The translations under genes and the position numbers were made by a program. DNA of 64,000 bases. It comes from Candidatus Acidulodesulfobacterium acidiphilum (GTDB taxonomy: Bacteria > SZUA-79 > Acidulodesulfobacterales > Acidulodesulfobacteraceae). The notes beneath the pieces were generated by a model that was not told the DNA's origin, made no database searches, and saw nothing but the letters and a program-made list of their open reading frames with translations. Where the stretch lies: assembly GCA_008534395.1 (NCBI GenBank), contig SHMQ01000009.1, positions 22,387 to 86,386 of the forward strand, in the 5' to 3' direction. Position 1 is the first letter of the stretch; each line of letters opens with the position of its first letter. Shown piece by piece: positions 27,544 to 37,978 of the stretch.

Positions 27544-29776
27544 TTTTATCGGCTCCTCCGGTCTGCCTGTCTATATATGGAATTCTTTGATGAAAAACGG
27601 AATTCAAAACTTTCACGAAAGCATCGCCTATAATATGAAGATCTTTCAGCGTCAATTCGCATTCGTCAAGCTGTCCGTCGGTATAAATTCTATTTATAGT
27701 TTTTCTGACCATCTGTTCAAGTCTCGACGGCGATATATTCGACATCGATCTCGATATAGCTTCTACGGAATCGGCCAACATAATTATTCCAGCCTCTTTA
27801 GTCTGCGGTTTTCTACCTGCGTATCTGAAAGCGTCGCTTGAAATATGCGCACCTTTATTTTCGTTATACGCCTTTTCGTAAAAAGACCCTATCATAGAAG
27901 TACCGTGATGTTCGGCGATTATGCTTTCTATTTTATTTCCTAGTTTATATTTTTTTGCAAGTTCCTGTCCGTCTTTTACATGCGAAGCTATAATCAAACT
28001 GCTCATAGTTGGAGAAAGTTTGTCGTGCGGATTTTCGGAATTTACTATATTTTCTATGAAATAGTTGGGCTTTGTTATTTTCCCTATATCGTGGTATAGG
28101 CTCGCAACTCTCGCCAGAAGAGGGTTGGCTCCCACAGCCGTAGCGGCAGATTCCGCAAGGGTAGAAGTCATTATCGAATGCTGGTAGGTGCCTGGAGCCG
28201 CTATAGAAAACTGCCGGAGCAAAGGGTTGCCGGCGCTTGAAAGTTCAAGCAGTTTAAAATCGGTCGTAAAGCCGAATATGCTTTCCAAAACCGGAATAAG
28301 CCCTATAACCATAATAGAAGAAATTACGCCTGATAAAAAAGCCGAAACGACGGCATAAAGAGTTTGAACGTTTATAAGATTAAACCCTATTAACGCAAAT
28401 GCCGATACCATTACTACGTTTATCGAACCCGTAATAACGCCGGCCCTTATTACTCTTCCCCAAGAAGAGAAGTCGAAAACCTCATAAGACGCTATAAAAC
28501 TTCCGGCGAACGTATATACCATAAAAAAAATAGAATTTTTAAAAATTATAGAAGTCAATATTGAGAAAAGCGCAATATAAACAACCGAAACTTCCGAATT
28601 TAAAATTATCCTTACAAGCATTGGTCCAAAAGCGAAAGGAATCAGGTAATATAAATCGTTTTTATCTATAAAAGGGAAATATAAAGCAAGCGCGTTGGAA
28701 AATATAATTCCCGCTTTTATCAATAATATCGAAAAAAGTAAAATCGTGATAACAAAAAGTATATTTTTGAAATCTAACGTCGTCCTGAATTTTTTTATGT
28801 ACTTGAAAGGAAAAATATATGATAACCACAAAAGTGTAGTTATTACCAAAAACAATCCTATTAAAGACGGTATATTATTTTTTAATTTAAATTTAGAATC
28901 GTACGTATTTAATTCAAGCGCTTTCGACTTAGCTATCAGCTCTCCCGCCTTTATCAGGAGCGAGCCTTTGTTTACATGTATAAAAATAGGTTTATTTTCT
29001 TTTTTTATTATTTCTATTTTTTTTAGCGTAAGATATTTTGAGTAAACTATATCCGGTTTTATAATATTGTAAGAAATATCGTAAATATACATACGCATAT
29101 AATTAGGCAGGAAATATAAATATTTTACGGTATAATAATAAGCGAAACTTTTTGCTTTTTTGGCAGTAAAAAAAATTTGAGGATAGCTTACTATTTTTTG
29201 TGTATCCGTTACGGTGTTTTTTATTTCCATGTTTTTGCCCGACGACGGCAGTTTAGAAATAACCCCCGTTTTGTAAACGCTCGAAACTATATTTAAAACA
29301 TATTTTTCTAAGTTTTTGTTGTAATTTAAATAATAAAATTCGTTAAGAACGTTTTTATTTAATTTTGCTCCTAATTTAGACTCGAATATGTTTTCCGTAA
29401 TACTTTGATTTTTCTTATCGGGCTTGTGTTCGTCTTTATATGTTCTTGCTAAGGAAAAGGATTGTTTTATTCTCCTATTTATATTTGTTTTAATTTCAGG
29501 ATAATAAAAATAAACATCGGGGCTTTTGGCAATCTTCTTTTTTAAAATTGCGTTGGTTGCTTTTGTATTTACATATCTAAAATTTCTTTTGGCTATTATC
29601 GTTTTTGTTGCTATCTCTCCTGCTTTATACTTATTTTTTATAAATTCCAAACCGTTATAAAGCAGAAAAGTCAATAATACCGAAGCTATTAAAAGAATGA
29701 TTAAAAGAGCGGAATAACGGCTTTTGATTTCGATAGAATTATTTTTTAAAAATTCTAAAAATTTAGTTCTTTTCAT
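27458..29776 (-). CDS. pgpH: 7TM-HD phosphohydrolase, PgpH-like
   Basis: Membrane receptor-type HD phosphodiesterase; the studied homologue PgpH hydrolyses cyclic di-AMP, which is inferred here. One helix at residues 18-40, a large extracytoplasmic 7TMR-HDED domain (about 45-285), seven helices (about 295-500), then a cytoplasmic HD domain with HSIMTSTLAESAA, the ASLYHDIGKITKPNYF metal site and HHGTSMIGSFYEKA. 772 residues. Its position between phoH and ybeY is typical. The hydrophilic C-terminal 35 residues overlap ybeY. No c-di-AMP synthase gene is in the window. Confidence 0.9.
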   Translation of the reverse strand: MKRTKFLEFLKNNSIEIKSRYSALLIILLIASVLLTFLLYNGLEFIKNKYKAGEIATKTIIAKRNFRYVNTKATNAILKKKIAKSPDVYFYYPEIKTNINRRIKQSFSLARTYKDEHKPDKKNQSITENIFESKLGAKLNKNVLNEFYYLNYNKNLEKYVLNIVSSVYKTGVISKLPSSGKNMEIKNTVTDTQKIVSYPQIFFTAKKAKSFAYYYTVKYLYFLPNYMRMYIYDISYNIIKPDIVYSKYLTLKKIEIIKKENKPIFIHVNKGSLLIKAGELIAKSKALELNTYDSKFKLKNNIPSLIGLFLVITTLLWLSYIFPFKYIKKFRTTLDFKNILFVITILLFSILLIKAGIIFSNALALYFPFIDKNDLYYLIPFAFGPMLVRIILNSEVSVVYIALFSILTSIIFKNSIFFMVYTFAGSFIASYEVFDFSSWGRVIRAGVITGSINVVMVSAFALIGFNLINVQTLYAVVSAFLSGVISSIMVIGLIPVLESIFGFTTDFKLLELSSAGNPLLRQFSIAAPGTYQHSIMTSTLAESAATAVGANPLLARVASLYHDIGKITKPNYFIENIVNSENPHDKLSPTMSSLIIASHVKDGQELAKKYKLGNKIESIIAEHHGTSMIGSFYEKAYNENKGAHISSDAFRYAGRKPQTKEAGIIMLADSVEAISRSMSNISPSRLEQMVRKTINRIYTDGQLDECELTLKDLHIIGDAFVKVLNSVFHQRIPYIDRQTGGADKSEAGKVDNKYNGYSEKIENKPKVSPLYR

Positions 29777-30773
29777 ATGCTTTTATTATATCGCGGACTA
29801 ATTTATGTCGCAGGACGTCTGTTTCGTCAAAACTTACTACTTCTATGCCGTCTATATTTTTTAATATCTTGCTTGCTTTTATAAGGCCGGAATCTTTATC
29901 GGAAGGCAGGTCCGTCTGGGTAATATCGCCGTTTACTACTATTTTAGATCCGGAACCTATTCTGGTCAGCATCATTTTCATCTGTTCGTTAGTAGCATTT
30001 TGCGCTTCGTCAAGTATTATAAACGAGTTATTTAAAGTCCTTCCTCTCATAAAAGCTATAGGAGCGATTTCTATAACATCCGTTTCTATAAGTCTCATAG
30101 CTTTTTCAAACTCCGTCATTTCATAGAGTGCATCGTATAGCGGACGCAAATACGGATTTATCTTTTGCGCAATATCTCCAGGCAGGAAACCTAATTTTTC
30201 TCCTGCCTCCACAGCAGGACGAGTCAAAATTATCCTGTCAAAAACTTTATTCTGAAATAAAGATATAGCACAAGCCATTGCAAGATAAGTTTTTCCTGTT
30301 CCTGCAGGACCTATGCCGATAACTACGTCGCTTTTAAAAATTGCATCAGTGTATTTTTTCTGATTTGGAGTTCTCGGAGTTATATTTTTCTTTCTTGGAG
30401 TTAAAAGAATAGACGGATATAAATGAGCGGCTACGTTAATTTCCGGACTGTCTATTTTTAATTTAGCCAATCTTTTTAAATCTGCATCGGCTATAGTTTC
30501 GTTTGTTTTAAACAGATTTATCAAATCCTTTATAAAAAAAACGGCGGTACGTATATTCTTTTTTAATCCTTTTACGATTACCGTATTGCCCCTGACCGAC
30601 ATATCAACGTCGAACTCAGATTCTATAAGACTTTTAATGCCGAAGGAAGGATTTGAAAATTTATTGAAAAGTTCTAAATTTTCAAGCGCTATCCTCTCGG
30701 TATCGTTCTTTTCATGCTTTATCAAGGTTAAAGAACCGCTTTCGGCCTTTAAGCGTTTATCGTCTCTGCGCAA
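29763..30773 (-). CDS. phoH: PhoH-family ATPase
   Basis: P-loop ATPase of unclear cellular role, linked with RNA metabolism and with YbeY. Walker A GIGPAGTGKTYLAM near residue 155, Walker B FIILDEAQNAT, then GSGSKIVVNGDITQTDLP. 336 residues. The start used is a TTG at 30773, because an in-frame TAA lies two codons upstream; the nearest SD (AGAGG) is about 17 nt away, further than ideal, so a start a few codons downstream is possible. Its 3' end overlaps pgpH by 14 nt. Confidence 0.93.
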   Translation of the reverse strand: MRRDDKRLKAESGSLTLIKHEKNDTERIALENLELFNKFSNPSFGIKSLIESEFDVDMSVRGNTVIVKGLKKNIRTAVFFIKDLINLFKTNETIADADLKRLAKLKIDSPEINVAAHLYPSILLTPRKKNITPRTPNQKKYTDAIFKSDVVIGIGPAGTGKTYLAMACAISLFQNKVFDRIILTRPAVEAGEKLGFLPGDIAQKINPYLRPLYDALYEMTEFEKAMRLIETDVIEIAPIAFMRGRTLNNSFIILDEAQNATNEQMKMMLTRIGSGSKIVVNGDITQTDLPSDKDSGLIKASKILKNIDGIEVVSFDETDVLRHKLVRDIIKAYEKN

Positions 30774-30913
30774 ATTTTATTTTTTAATTACCTCTTAAAA
30801 AAATATACGAAAAATTATACAATATTACTTATATATTGTATAATTATAATAACTTAAAAATTATCCGCATATTTCGATTATAACATTATTGTAAAAAAAG
30901 TCAAAAAACTATC

Positions 30914-30945
30914 TGCGGCGACTGAATTCATACTGCGCTGCCGCA
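30914..30945. other. Hairpin in divergent phoH-ldt spacer
   Basis: TGCGGC at 30914-30919 pairs with GCCGCA at 30940-30945 around a loop that contains GAATTC. The hairpin is in the 207-bp region that must hold promoters for both phoH and the L,D-transpeptidase; no poly-T tract follows on either strand. Possibly a remnant of family B. Confidence 0.4.
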
Positions 30946-30980
30946 AAACGGATAACAAAACAGTTATAAGGAATATATAA

Positions 30981-32138
30981 ATGAACTTAAATAAAAAACA
31001 TATATTTTTATTAACCGTCTTGATCACGGTTTTTATTGCGGGAACATATTTTTCGATGAAATTTATTTTTTTTCCGTCGCCCGTTTCGGCAACGCGGAAT
31101 AAACGAATAAAAATTAAAAAACCTAGTTTTAATCAAATTATGGGCATAAAAACGGTAAAACCCAAACTTTCCAAAACAATCGAAAAACTTGCAAAAAAAA
31201 AGCGGACTATTAAAACTTTAAATTTGAAAGTCTATAGGCCTGATATTACTAAACCGCTTGATTGTACTAATCTTGACGTATTTCTTTGTACGGTAAAATA
31301 TTTGCAATATTTAAAATATCTTCCCATTTCTTTAACGCCGGGAGGCAAATATAAGTTTGCATTTCCTTTGCAAAAAAAACTAAAAAAAATTGTTTATTCT
31401 TACGCTTGGAATGAACAAAATCCTTTTATTATCGGTTCTATTGCAAGATATCTTAACGAATCGGGCAGGGTTAAAGATTGGGGATACGACAGACCTGAAA
31501 TAACGGACAAACTTTTATGCGAACTGGAAAAAAGCGCCCGAAAAAAACAGTTTAATCGGCAACCGTGGGACTGGATATTAGTAAAACAGTCGAAAACTAA
31601 CGAGAAAGCAGAGTTATACGAAAACGGCCGTATAATTTTTTCTTTTCCCGTTAATACCGGCATACTAGGGTTAACGCAGGACGGCACCTGGTATGTTTTT
31701 TTAAGGCTTCCAGACACCACTATGACCGGACTTTTTCCTGTGCCTATTACGAAAAAACTTTATGCGTCTTTAAAGTCAAAACATTTTAAAAACATAGAGT
31801 GTTTGGACGGACATCCGGTCAAACTGGTTCATTATTCCGATTCCGGAATAAAATATATAGACTATTTCCATAAAAGCGTAGCTCTTCACTATATGCATCG
31901 CAAATATTACGGTTTTCCTCAATCGGCCGGATGCGTCGAACTTTCGGAGCAAGACGCCCTTCTATTATATAAGCAGATAGGCTATGGAACTATAGTAACC
32001 GTCACGGGTTCTACTATTAGCAAAAAAAATAATAATGCCGCTAAAAACGATGCCGAAAATAAAACAAATAGAACGGTACTAACAAAACAGCCTTTAGAAA
32101 AAATTAAGAATAAGAAAAATAAAAAATCGAAAAGTTAA
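30981..32138 (+). CDS. L,D-transpeptidase (YkuD domain)
   Basis: Envelope enzyme that forms 3-3 cross-links in peptidoglycan or attaches proteins to it. One N-terminal signal anchor (residues 9-32), a basic stretch, then a region of unknown fold (about 85-185), and a YkuD catalytic domain at about 190-345 beginning WDWILVKQSKTNEKAELY. The active-site motif reads HYMHRKYYGFPQSAGCVELS, with the catalytic Cys in SAGC (family consensus SHGC; here Ala takes the place of the His). K/N-rich tail of about 40 residues. One of only two complete plus-strand genes; its TAA shares TTAA with murJ, convergent. Confidence 0.85.
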   Translation: MNLNKKHIFLLTVLITVFIAGTYFSMKFIFFPSPVSATRNKRIKIKKPSFNQIMGIKTVKPKLSKTIEKLAKKKRTIKTLNLKVYRPDITKPLDCTNLDVFLCTVKYLQYLKYLPISLTPGGKYKFAFPLQKKLKKIVYSYAWNEQNPFIIGSIARYLNESGRVKDWGYDRPEITDKLLCELEKSARKKQFNRQPWDWILVKQSKTNEKAELYENGRIIFSFPVNTGILGLTQDGTWYVFLRLPDTTMTGLFPVPITKKLYASLKSKHFKNIECLDGHPVKLVHYSDSGIKYIDYFHKSVALHYMHRKYYGFPQSAGCVELSEQDALLLYKQIGYGTIVTVTGSTISKKNNNAAKNDAENKTNRTVLTKQPLEKIKNKKNKKSKS

Positions 32139-33691
32139 TTTTTTTTAGCAATTATGTTTTTTAATATATCTGCAGAATCGTTCTTAAAAATTAGCGAAGC
32201 GGCTAAGTAAATAATTAATCCTGCGGCTATAGAAATTAAAACTACCGATAACCGGCCAAAATGCATTTTATTTGAAGCCGCTATTATCAATTCAACTGCA
32301 ACCCCCATAACTAAACTTGCCGCTAACGTTTTCAGGAAAGATTTAAAAAAAGTTGTTTCTAAGCCTATACCTTTCCTGCGATGCAGTTTTCTCAAAAGAA
32401 ACAGATAATTGAAAATTAAAGAAATACTGGAAGCCAGCGCAAGTCCGTATACTCCCATCACCCGCATAAGAATAACCGCAAATACGATATTTATAAACAA
32501 TGAAATTATCGCCGCATTAACCGGCGTTTTAGTATCTTTCATAGAATAAAAAACGGGGACCACCGTTTTTAAAAGCGCAGACGCCCATAAACCTATTATA
32601 AAAAACAGAAGAACTCCGGCAGTTTTTTGAGCGTCTGCCGCATTAAACAACCCGTGCATATATATTAATTTTACGAGCGGGCTTCTTAAAAGTATTAGCC
32701 CTATGCTTGACGGTATTATAATAAAAAACATAAGCGAAGACGCAAAATTAAAAGCTCCGTCCACTTCTTTTATATTATTTTTTGCAAACGAAGCGGAAAG
32801 CGTAGGAAAAATAGCGGTCTGCATAGCTATTGCAAAAACTCCGAGAGGAAACTGATAAAGCCTGTCGCCGTAATAAAGATAAGATATACTGCCGGAAGGA
32901 AGAAAAGAAGCAAGGAGCGTATCGAAAACGAGATTAAGCTGAATTACCGCCATACCTAAAAGCGAGGGGGTAAGCAGTTTAAAAACTGCCTTTACGTCCG
33001 AACTTTTAAAATTAAACTTGAAACCGAGGCGTATTTTCTTTTTTTTAATATAATAAATCTGGGATGCAAGCTGAAGCGCTCCTCCTATCATAACGCCCGT
33101 CGCAAGAGCAAAAATAGCCGGGTGAAAAAACCGCTTTAAAAAAACTGCCGATAATATAAGCGCTATATTTAATATTATCGGATACATTGCGCCGGGAGCA
33201 TAAGAACCATGAACGTTTAACGCTCCCGATAGAAAGGCGGTAAGTCCTATCAAAAAAATATACGGGAACATGACCTTAGTTAGAATAACCGCAAGATTAA
33301 ACTCAAAAGGTTTACCCAAAAAGCCCGGCGCAGTAACGGCTACAAAAACAAACGAAAATAAAAATCCTATAAGAGAAAGGAATAAAAGGATAAAAAAAAG
33401 TATCGCGAAAACGGTTTGAAAAAGGTCTTCCGAATTTATTTCGCTTTTTTTGACCAAACTTTCCGAATATACGGGAATAAAAGAAGCAGATATCCCTCCT
33501 TCTCCGAAAAGCCTCCTGAACAGATTGGGTATCCTGAACGCAACAAAAAACGCATCGGTCGTAATTCCGGCGCCGAAAAAGTATGCAATGCAAACGTCTC
33601 TAAGTAAACCCAGAATTCTGCTTATTAAAGTAAAAAACGAAACTACGGATAAATTTTTAATTATCTCATGGTTTCGCAATTTTAAAGACAT
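32135..33691 (-). CDS. murJ: Lipid II flippase MurJ
   Basis: MOP-superfamily flippase carrying lipid II across the inner membrane for peptidoglycan synthesis. About 14 helices over 518 residues. Family marks: SFFTLISRILGLLRDVCIAY near the start, FFVAFRIPNLFRRLFGEGGI (residues about 44-63) and SSIGLILLRSPLVKLIY. Full length. Pairs functionally with the convergent L,D-transpeptidase, both acting on peptidoglycan. Confidence 0.96.
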   Translation of the reverse strand: MSLKLRNHEIIKNLSVVSFFTLISRILGLLRDVCIAYFFGAGITTDAFFVAFRIPNLFRRLFGEGGISASFIPVYSESLVKKSEINSEDLFQTVFAILFFILLFLSLIGFLFSFVFVAVTAPGFLGKPFEFNLAVILTKVMFPYIFLIGLTAFLSGALNVHGSYAPGAMYPIILNIALILSAVFLKRFFHPAIFALATGVMIGGALQLASQIYYIKKKKIRLGFKFNFKSSDVKAVFKLLTPSLLGMAVIQLNLVFDTLLASFLPSGSISYLYYGDRLYQFPLGVFAIAMQTAIFPTLSASFAKNNIKEVDGAFNFASSLMFFIIIPSSIGLILLRSPLVKLIYMHGLFNAADAQKTAGVLLFFIIGLWASALLKTVVPVFYSMKDTKTPVNAAIISLFINIVFAVILMRVMGVYGLALASSISLIFNYLFLLRKLHRRKGIGLETTFFKSFLKTLAASLVMGVAVELIIAASNKMHFGRLSVVLISIAAGLIIYLAASLIFKNDSADILKNIIAKKN

Positions 33692-33757
33692 TATTTAAAT
33701 ACCTTGAGCCTGTATAGAAAAAGGTTTTTTTGCTGTTATATTGAAGGATTAAAGGTA

Positions 33758-34801
33758 TTAAAGATATTTTTTAATTAAAATTTCCGCTATCTGCACGGCG
33801 TTTAAAGCCGCTCCTTTCCGAACGTTGTCGGCTACTACCCATAAATTCATGCCGTTAGGAATGGAAAAGTCCTTTCTTATCCTGCCGACATATACTTCGT
33901 CGTTTCCTGCGACGTTAGTCTGGTAAGGATAACGCTCTTCTGGATTCTCGCTTAATACGTCGTCTATAATTTTAACTCCGTTAGTTTCCGAAAGCATTTT
34001 CTTTATATCTTTAATATCGAAACTTTTTTCCGTTTCGATATTAACGGATTCGCCGTGTGAGAAGAAAACCGGAACTCTCACCGTAGTGGCAGACACGCCT
34101 ATATTTTCGTCATGCATTATTTTACGGGTTTCGTTTACCATTTTAATCTCTTCTTTGGTATATCCGTCGTCTGCAAAAACGTCTATTTGAGGAATACAGT
34201 TAAAAGCTATTTGCACGGGAAATTTTTCCGGAAATATATCGCCTTGCGCATTTATAATGCCTGTAGTCTGGTAAAAAAGTTCGTCCATAGCTTTTTTGCC
34301 GGCTCCCGAAGTGGATTGGTAAGTCGATACCACTATTCTTTTTATCTTATATTTGTCGTGAATCGGTTTGAGTGGAACTAGCATCTGAATGGTCGAACAG
34401 TTAGGATTTGCGATTATATTTTTTTTGGAATAATATTTTATATCGTCGGGGTTAACTTCAGGTACGACTAAAGGAACGTCTTTGTCCATCCTGAAATAAG
34501 ACGTATTGTCTATAACTACCGCTCCTTCTTTGGCGGCGATAGGCGAAAATTTAGCGCTAATCTGGCCTCCGGGACTCGACAATACTATGTCTATATTCTT
34601 CTTTTGAAAAGAATCTTCCCTTAAGGCATCGACTATATATTCGTCGCCTTTAAAATCTATAGTTTCTCCGATAGAATTTTCCGATGCAAAAAGATAGAGT
34701 TCTCCTACCGGAAAATTCCTCTGCTCCAGTATCTCTAAAAACTCCCTGCCGACAAGACCCGTAGCTCCCGTTATGGCAACATTATATTTTTCTTTTTTCA
34801 T
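33758..34801 (-). CDS. asd: Aspartate-semialdehyde dehydrogenase
   Basis: Reduces aspartyl-4-phosphate to aspartate-4-semialdehyde, the branch point to lysine/diaminopimelate, threonine and methionine. NADP fold ITGATGLVGREFLEIL at residues 11-26; catalytic Cys in ANPNCSTIQMLVPL; substrate-binding STYQSTSGAG and the His in VPVFFSHGESV. 347 residues. Lies after leuB at the end of the branched-chain block, as in many deltaproteobacteria, but a family A repeat separates it from leuB. Confidence 0.96.
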   Translation of the reverse strand: MKKEKYNVAITGATGLVGREFLEILEQRNFPVGELYLFASENSIGETIDFKGDEYIVDALREDSFQKKNIDIVLSSPGGQISAKFSPIAAKEGAVVIDNTSYFRMDKDVPLVVPEVNPDDIKYYSKKNIIANPNCSTIQMLVPLKPIHDKYKIKRIVVSTYQSTSGAGKKAMDELFYQTTGIINAQGDIFPEKFPVQIAFNCIPQIDVFADDGYTKEEIKMVNETRKIMHDENIGVSATTVRVPVFFSHGESVNIETEKSFDIKDIKKMLSETNGVKIIDDVLSENPEERYPYQTNVAGNDEVYVGRIRKDFSIPNGMNLWVVADNVRKGAALNAVQIAEILIKKYL

Positions 34802-34821
34802 ATTGTGCTTTCCAATTTTAT

Positions 34822-34905
34822 AAAAGGCGTCAGATTAATTTTCCGCTGTCAACTATCATATTAATTCACTTTTTCATAAGCTAAAAATAAAATATGACAC
34901 CTTTT
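34822..34905. repeat. Family A inverted repeat, copy 2 (84 bp)
   Basis: AAAAGGCGTCAGATTAATTTT pairs imperfectly with AAAATAAAATATGACACCTTTT. Between asd and leuB. Just before it, CTTTCCAATTTT at 34809-34820 looks like the spacer of family B, so the two families are next to each other here too. Confidence 0.8.
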
Positions 34906-34929
34906 ACTCATGTTATTTTATCCAAATTT

Positions 34930-36009
34930 TTATTTTTTTAATTCTTCAATTACGGCAAGACCCATTTCTTTTGTGCCCACAAGTTTTGTTCCCTGTTCTT
35001 TTGAATAGATATCGACAGTCCTATAACCGCTTTTGATAACTTTTTCTACGGCTTTGTCAATTTTGTTTGCAAGCTCGTCCATATCGAAACTGTATTTCAA
35101 CATCATTGCGACCGATAATATTGCGGCTAAAGGATTTGCTTTATTCTGTCCCGCAATATCCGGAGCGCTTCCGTGAATAGGCTCATACATGCCTTTTTTG
35201 CCGTTAAGGCTTGCTGAGGGCAGCATACCTATAGAACCGGCTACCATAGAAGATTCATCGCTCAAAATATCGCCGAACAGGTTGGTAGTTACGATAACGT
35301 CAAAATTTTTCGGCTGTCTTATTAACTGCATAGAACAGTTATCGACGTACATATTGGTAAGTTCCACTTCAGGATAACTCTTAGCTGTTTCCGCAACTAC
35401 GTTGCGCCATAATTCCGTGCATTCCAATACGTTTGCTTTGTCCACCGACAAAACTTTTTTTCTTCTTTTCATAGCAATTTCAAAAGCTATTTTTGCTATC
35501 CTTTCTATTTCTTTAGTAGTATAAACAAGTGTATTAACGCCTTTTTTCTGTCCGTCCTCCAAGTCGGAAACGCCTCTTGGCTGACCGAAATATATCCCGC
35601 CGGTAAGTTCTCTCACTATCATCATGTCCGTCCCCTGAACGACATCTTTCTTTAAAGGGGAAGCATCGATAAGTTCGTCATAAATTTTAGAAGGCCTTAA
35701 ATTTGCATATAAACCAAGTTCATATCTTAAAGAAAGCAATGCTTTTTCCGGTCTAAGTTCAATTGGCAGCGATTCCCATTTATAACCGCCTACCGCTCCA
35801 AAAATTACGGCATCAGCTTCTTTTGCTATTTTAAGGGTTTCCTCGGTTAAAGGCTTTCCGTATGCATCATAAGATGCTCCGCCGACGAGTCCTTTTTCTA
35901 TTTCATATCTTACCGAATGTGAATCAAATAAAAATTTTAATACGTTAACGGCTTCTTCGGCTACTTCTGTTCCTATTCCGTCGCCAGGGAAAAGAGCTAA
36001 CTTAATCAT
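34930..36009 (-). CDS. leuB: 3-isopropylmalate dehydrogenase
   Basis: Oxidative decarboxylation of 3-isopropylmalate with NAD in leucine synthesis. [10 protein letters not shown] at the start, [19 protein letters not shown], and the metal/NAD region [20 protein letters not shown] with [20 protein letters not shown]. 359 residues, normal. Its ATG lies 2 nt after the leuD stop. Confidence 0.97.
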   Translation of the reverse strand: MIKLALFPGDGIGTEVAEEAVNVLKFLFDSHSVRYEIEKGLVGGASYDAYGKPLTEETLKIAKEADAVIFGAVGGYKWESLPIELRPEKALLSLRYELGLYANLRPSKIYDELIDASPLKKDVVQGTDMMIVRELTGGIYFGQPRGVSDLEDGQKKGVNTLVYTTKEIERIAKIAFEIAMKRRKKVLSVDKANVLECTELWRNVVAETAKSYPEVELTNMYVDNCSMQLIRQPKNFDVIVTTNLFGDILSDESSMVAGSIGMLPSASLNGKKGMYEPIHGSAPDIAGQNKANPLAAILSVAMMLKYSFDMDELANKIDKAVEKVIKSGYRTVDIYSKEQGTKLVGTKEMGLAVIEELKK

Positions 36010-36011
36010 GA

Positions 36012-36509
36012 CTATTTCTTACCCTCCTTAATCTTTTTTTTAGCATAAGCTATTAAACCGCCCGCATTAACTAATTCCGACATAAATTTAGGAATAGGTT
36101 TGGCGTTAACAACTTTATTTTTAGTTAGATTTTTAATTTCTCCCGTATCGGTATTTACTTCAAGCATATCTTCGTTTTCTATGCCGTCGGTATCAGCGGA
36201 AAGAATAAATAATCCTATATTAAATGAATTACGATAAAATATCCTGGCAAAGCTTTTAGCTATTACTATTGTAACGCCGCACGATTTAATGGCTATAGGA
36301 GCATGCTCCCTCGAAGATCCGCATCCGAAATTATTTCCCGCGACTATAAAATCGCCTTTTAATACTTTGGAAGAAAATGTTTCGTCGGCATCTTCCATGC
36401 AGTGTTTTTTTAAATTTTCTTCGCTAGAATCGTTCAGATATCTTGCGGGTATTATAGCATCGGTATCTATATTGTCGCCGAATTTAAATACTTTTCCTTT
36501 GAATATCAT
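36012..36509 (-). CDS. leuD: Isopropylmalate isomerase small subunit
   Basis: Swivel subunit of the 2-isopropylmalate/3-isopropylmalate isomerase. Short form of 165 residues (HacB/LeuD2-like), with [17 protein letters not shown] and [18 protein letters not shown], the substrate-binding signature. Pairs with the matching large subunit upstream. Confidence 0.96.
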   Translation of the reverse strand: MIFKGKVFKFGDNIDTDAIIPARYLNDSSEENLKKHCMEDADETFSSKVLKGDFIVAGNNFGCGSSREHAPIAIKSCGVTIVIAKSFARIFYRNSFNIGLFILSADTDGIENEDMLEVNTDTGEIKNLTKNKVVNAKPIPKFMSELVNAGGLIAYAKKKIKEGKK

Positions 36510-36573
36510 AAATAATGCTCCTTTATAAATATTAAAAACCTTTTAACTTAATTATTCCGTTTAATATTTTGAA

Positions 36574-37851
36574 TTAAGATACTACTTCTTCTGGACCCGC
36601 AATCTTGCCGAGTATGGCGGACGCAGCGCAAACCGCGGGATTTGCAAGATATACCTCGCTCGTAACGTCGCCCATCCTTCCTTTAAAATTCCTGTTAGTC
36701 GAAGATATCGCTCTTTCGCCGTCTGCAAGTATTCCCATATATCCGCCGAGACAAGGTCCGCAAGTAGGCGTACTCACAACTCCTCCGGCATCCAAAAATA
36801 TATCTATAAGCCCTTCTTTTTCAGCCATTCTGTAAATATCGGGAGTCGCCGGAATTACTATAAGCCTTGTGTACTTGGCTATCTTTTTACCTTTTAATAT
36901 CTCCGCCGCAACTCTTAAATCTTCTATTCTGCCGTTAGTGCAGGAACCTATAACGGATTGGTCTATTTTTATATTTTTTGCGGACGCTTCGTTAATATCT
37001 ACGCTGTTTTCCGGAAGATGCGGAAAAGCAACCTGAGGATTGATAGTTTCGGTATTATAATTTAATACTTTCGCATATTCCGCGCCTTCGTCGCTCTTAT
37101 AGAATATATAGTCTCTTTTTGCCCTGCTCTTGACGTAACTTTCGGTAATTTCGTCCGGCTCGAATATTCCGCTTTTTGCTCCGGCTTCGATAGCCATATT
37201 GGATATAGTAAGCCTGTCCGCCATACCGAGATGTTTAAACGTGCTTCCGGTAAATTCCAGCGCCATATAGTTTGCGCCTTCTACTCCTATCTGACCTATC
37301 AGATAAAGAACTAAATCTTTGCCGGACACCCATTTTTTCGGTTTGCCCTCAAAAATAACTTTTATCGATTCCGGAACTTTAAGCCATAATTCACCGAATG
37401 CCATAGCATAGGCTAAATCGGTAGAACCGACTCCTGTAGCAAAAGCTCCAAGCGCTCCGTATGTGCAGGTATGCGAATCGGCTCCTATCACTAAATCTCC
37501 CGGAAGGACTATGCCTTTTTCGGGAAGAAGCGCATGCTCGACGCCGGCTTCTCCGCACTCAAAATAATTTTCAATATCGAATTTTTTTGCAAACTCCCTC
37601 ATCATTTTCGCCTGCTTTGCGCTCAATATATCTTTGTTGGGAACGAAGTGGTCCGGAACAAGCGCTATTTTTTTTCTGTCGAATACCGTATCTACGCCTA
37701 TTGCGGAAAACTCTTTTATGGCTATAGGCGCGGTTATATCGTTACCTAAGGCTAAATCCACCCTTGCGTTTACTATGTCTCCCGAAGATATTTCCTGCAA
37801 ATCGGTATGATTTAAAATGATTTTTTCGGTAATGGTTAATGGTTTTGCCAT
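36574..37851 (-). CDS. leuC: Isopropylmalate isomerase large subunit (HacA-like type)
   Basis: Aconitase-family subunit holding a 4Fe-4S cluster. Cluster cysteines are in VIGSCTNGR and the CGPCLGG motif. 425 residues rather than the ~470 of E. coli LeuC, the shorter HacA/LeuC2 type that goes with a short Leu[15 protein letters not shown] at the start is typical of this type. SD AAGGAG before the ATG. Confidence 0.96.
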   Translation of the reverse strand: MAKPLTITEKIILNHTDLQEISSGDIVNARVDLALGNDITAPIAIKEFSAIGVDTVFDRKKIALVPDHFVPNKDILSAKQAKMMREFAKKFDIENYFECGEAGVEHALLPEKGIVLPGDLVIGADSHTCTYGALGAFATGVGSTDLAYAMAFGELWLKVPESIKVIFEGKPKKWVSGKDLVLYLIGQIGVEGANYMALEFTGSTFKHLGMADRLTISNMAIEAGAKSGIFEPDEITESYVKSRAKRDYIFYKSDEGAEYAKVLNYNTETINPQVAFPHLPENSVDINEASAKNIKIDQSVIGSCTNGRIEDLRVAAEILKGKKIAKYTRLIVIPATPDIYRMAEKEGLIDIFLDAGGVVSTPTCGPCLGGYMGILADGERAISSTNRNFKGRMGDVTSEVYLANPAVCAASAILGKIAGPEEVVS

Positions 37852-37978
37852 TTTGTTCTCCTTTTATATTTCTTTATGACTAAATGAATTTATATTGCGC
37901 CGCAATGAATATCTTTGAGCGTCCGCATAAATGCAAAGCAATCCCGCGTTTTGCGTAATTACTTACCGACGTAAAAGT

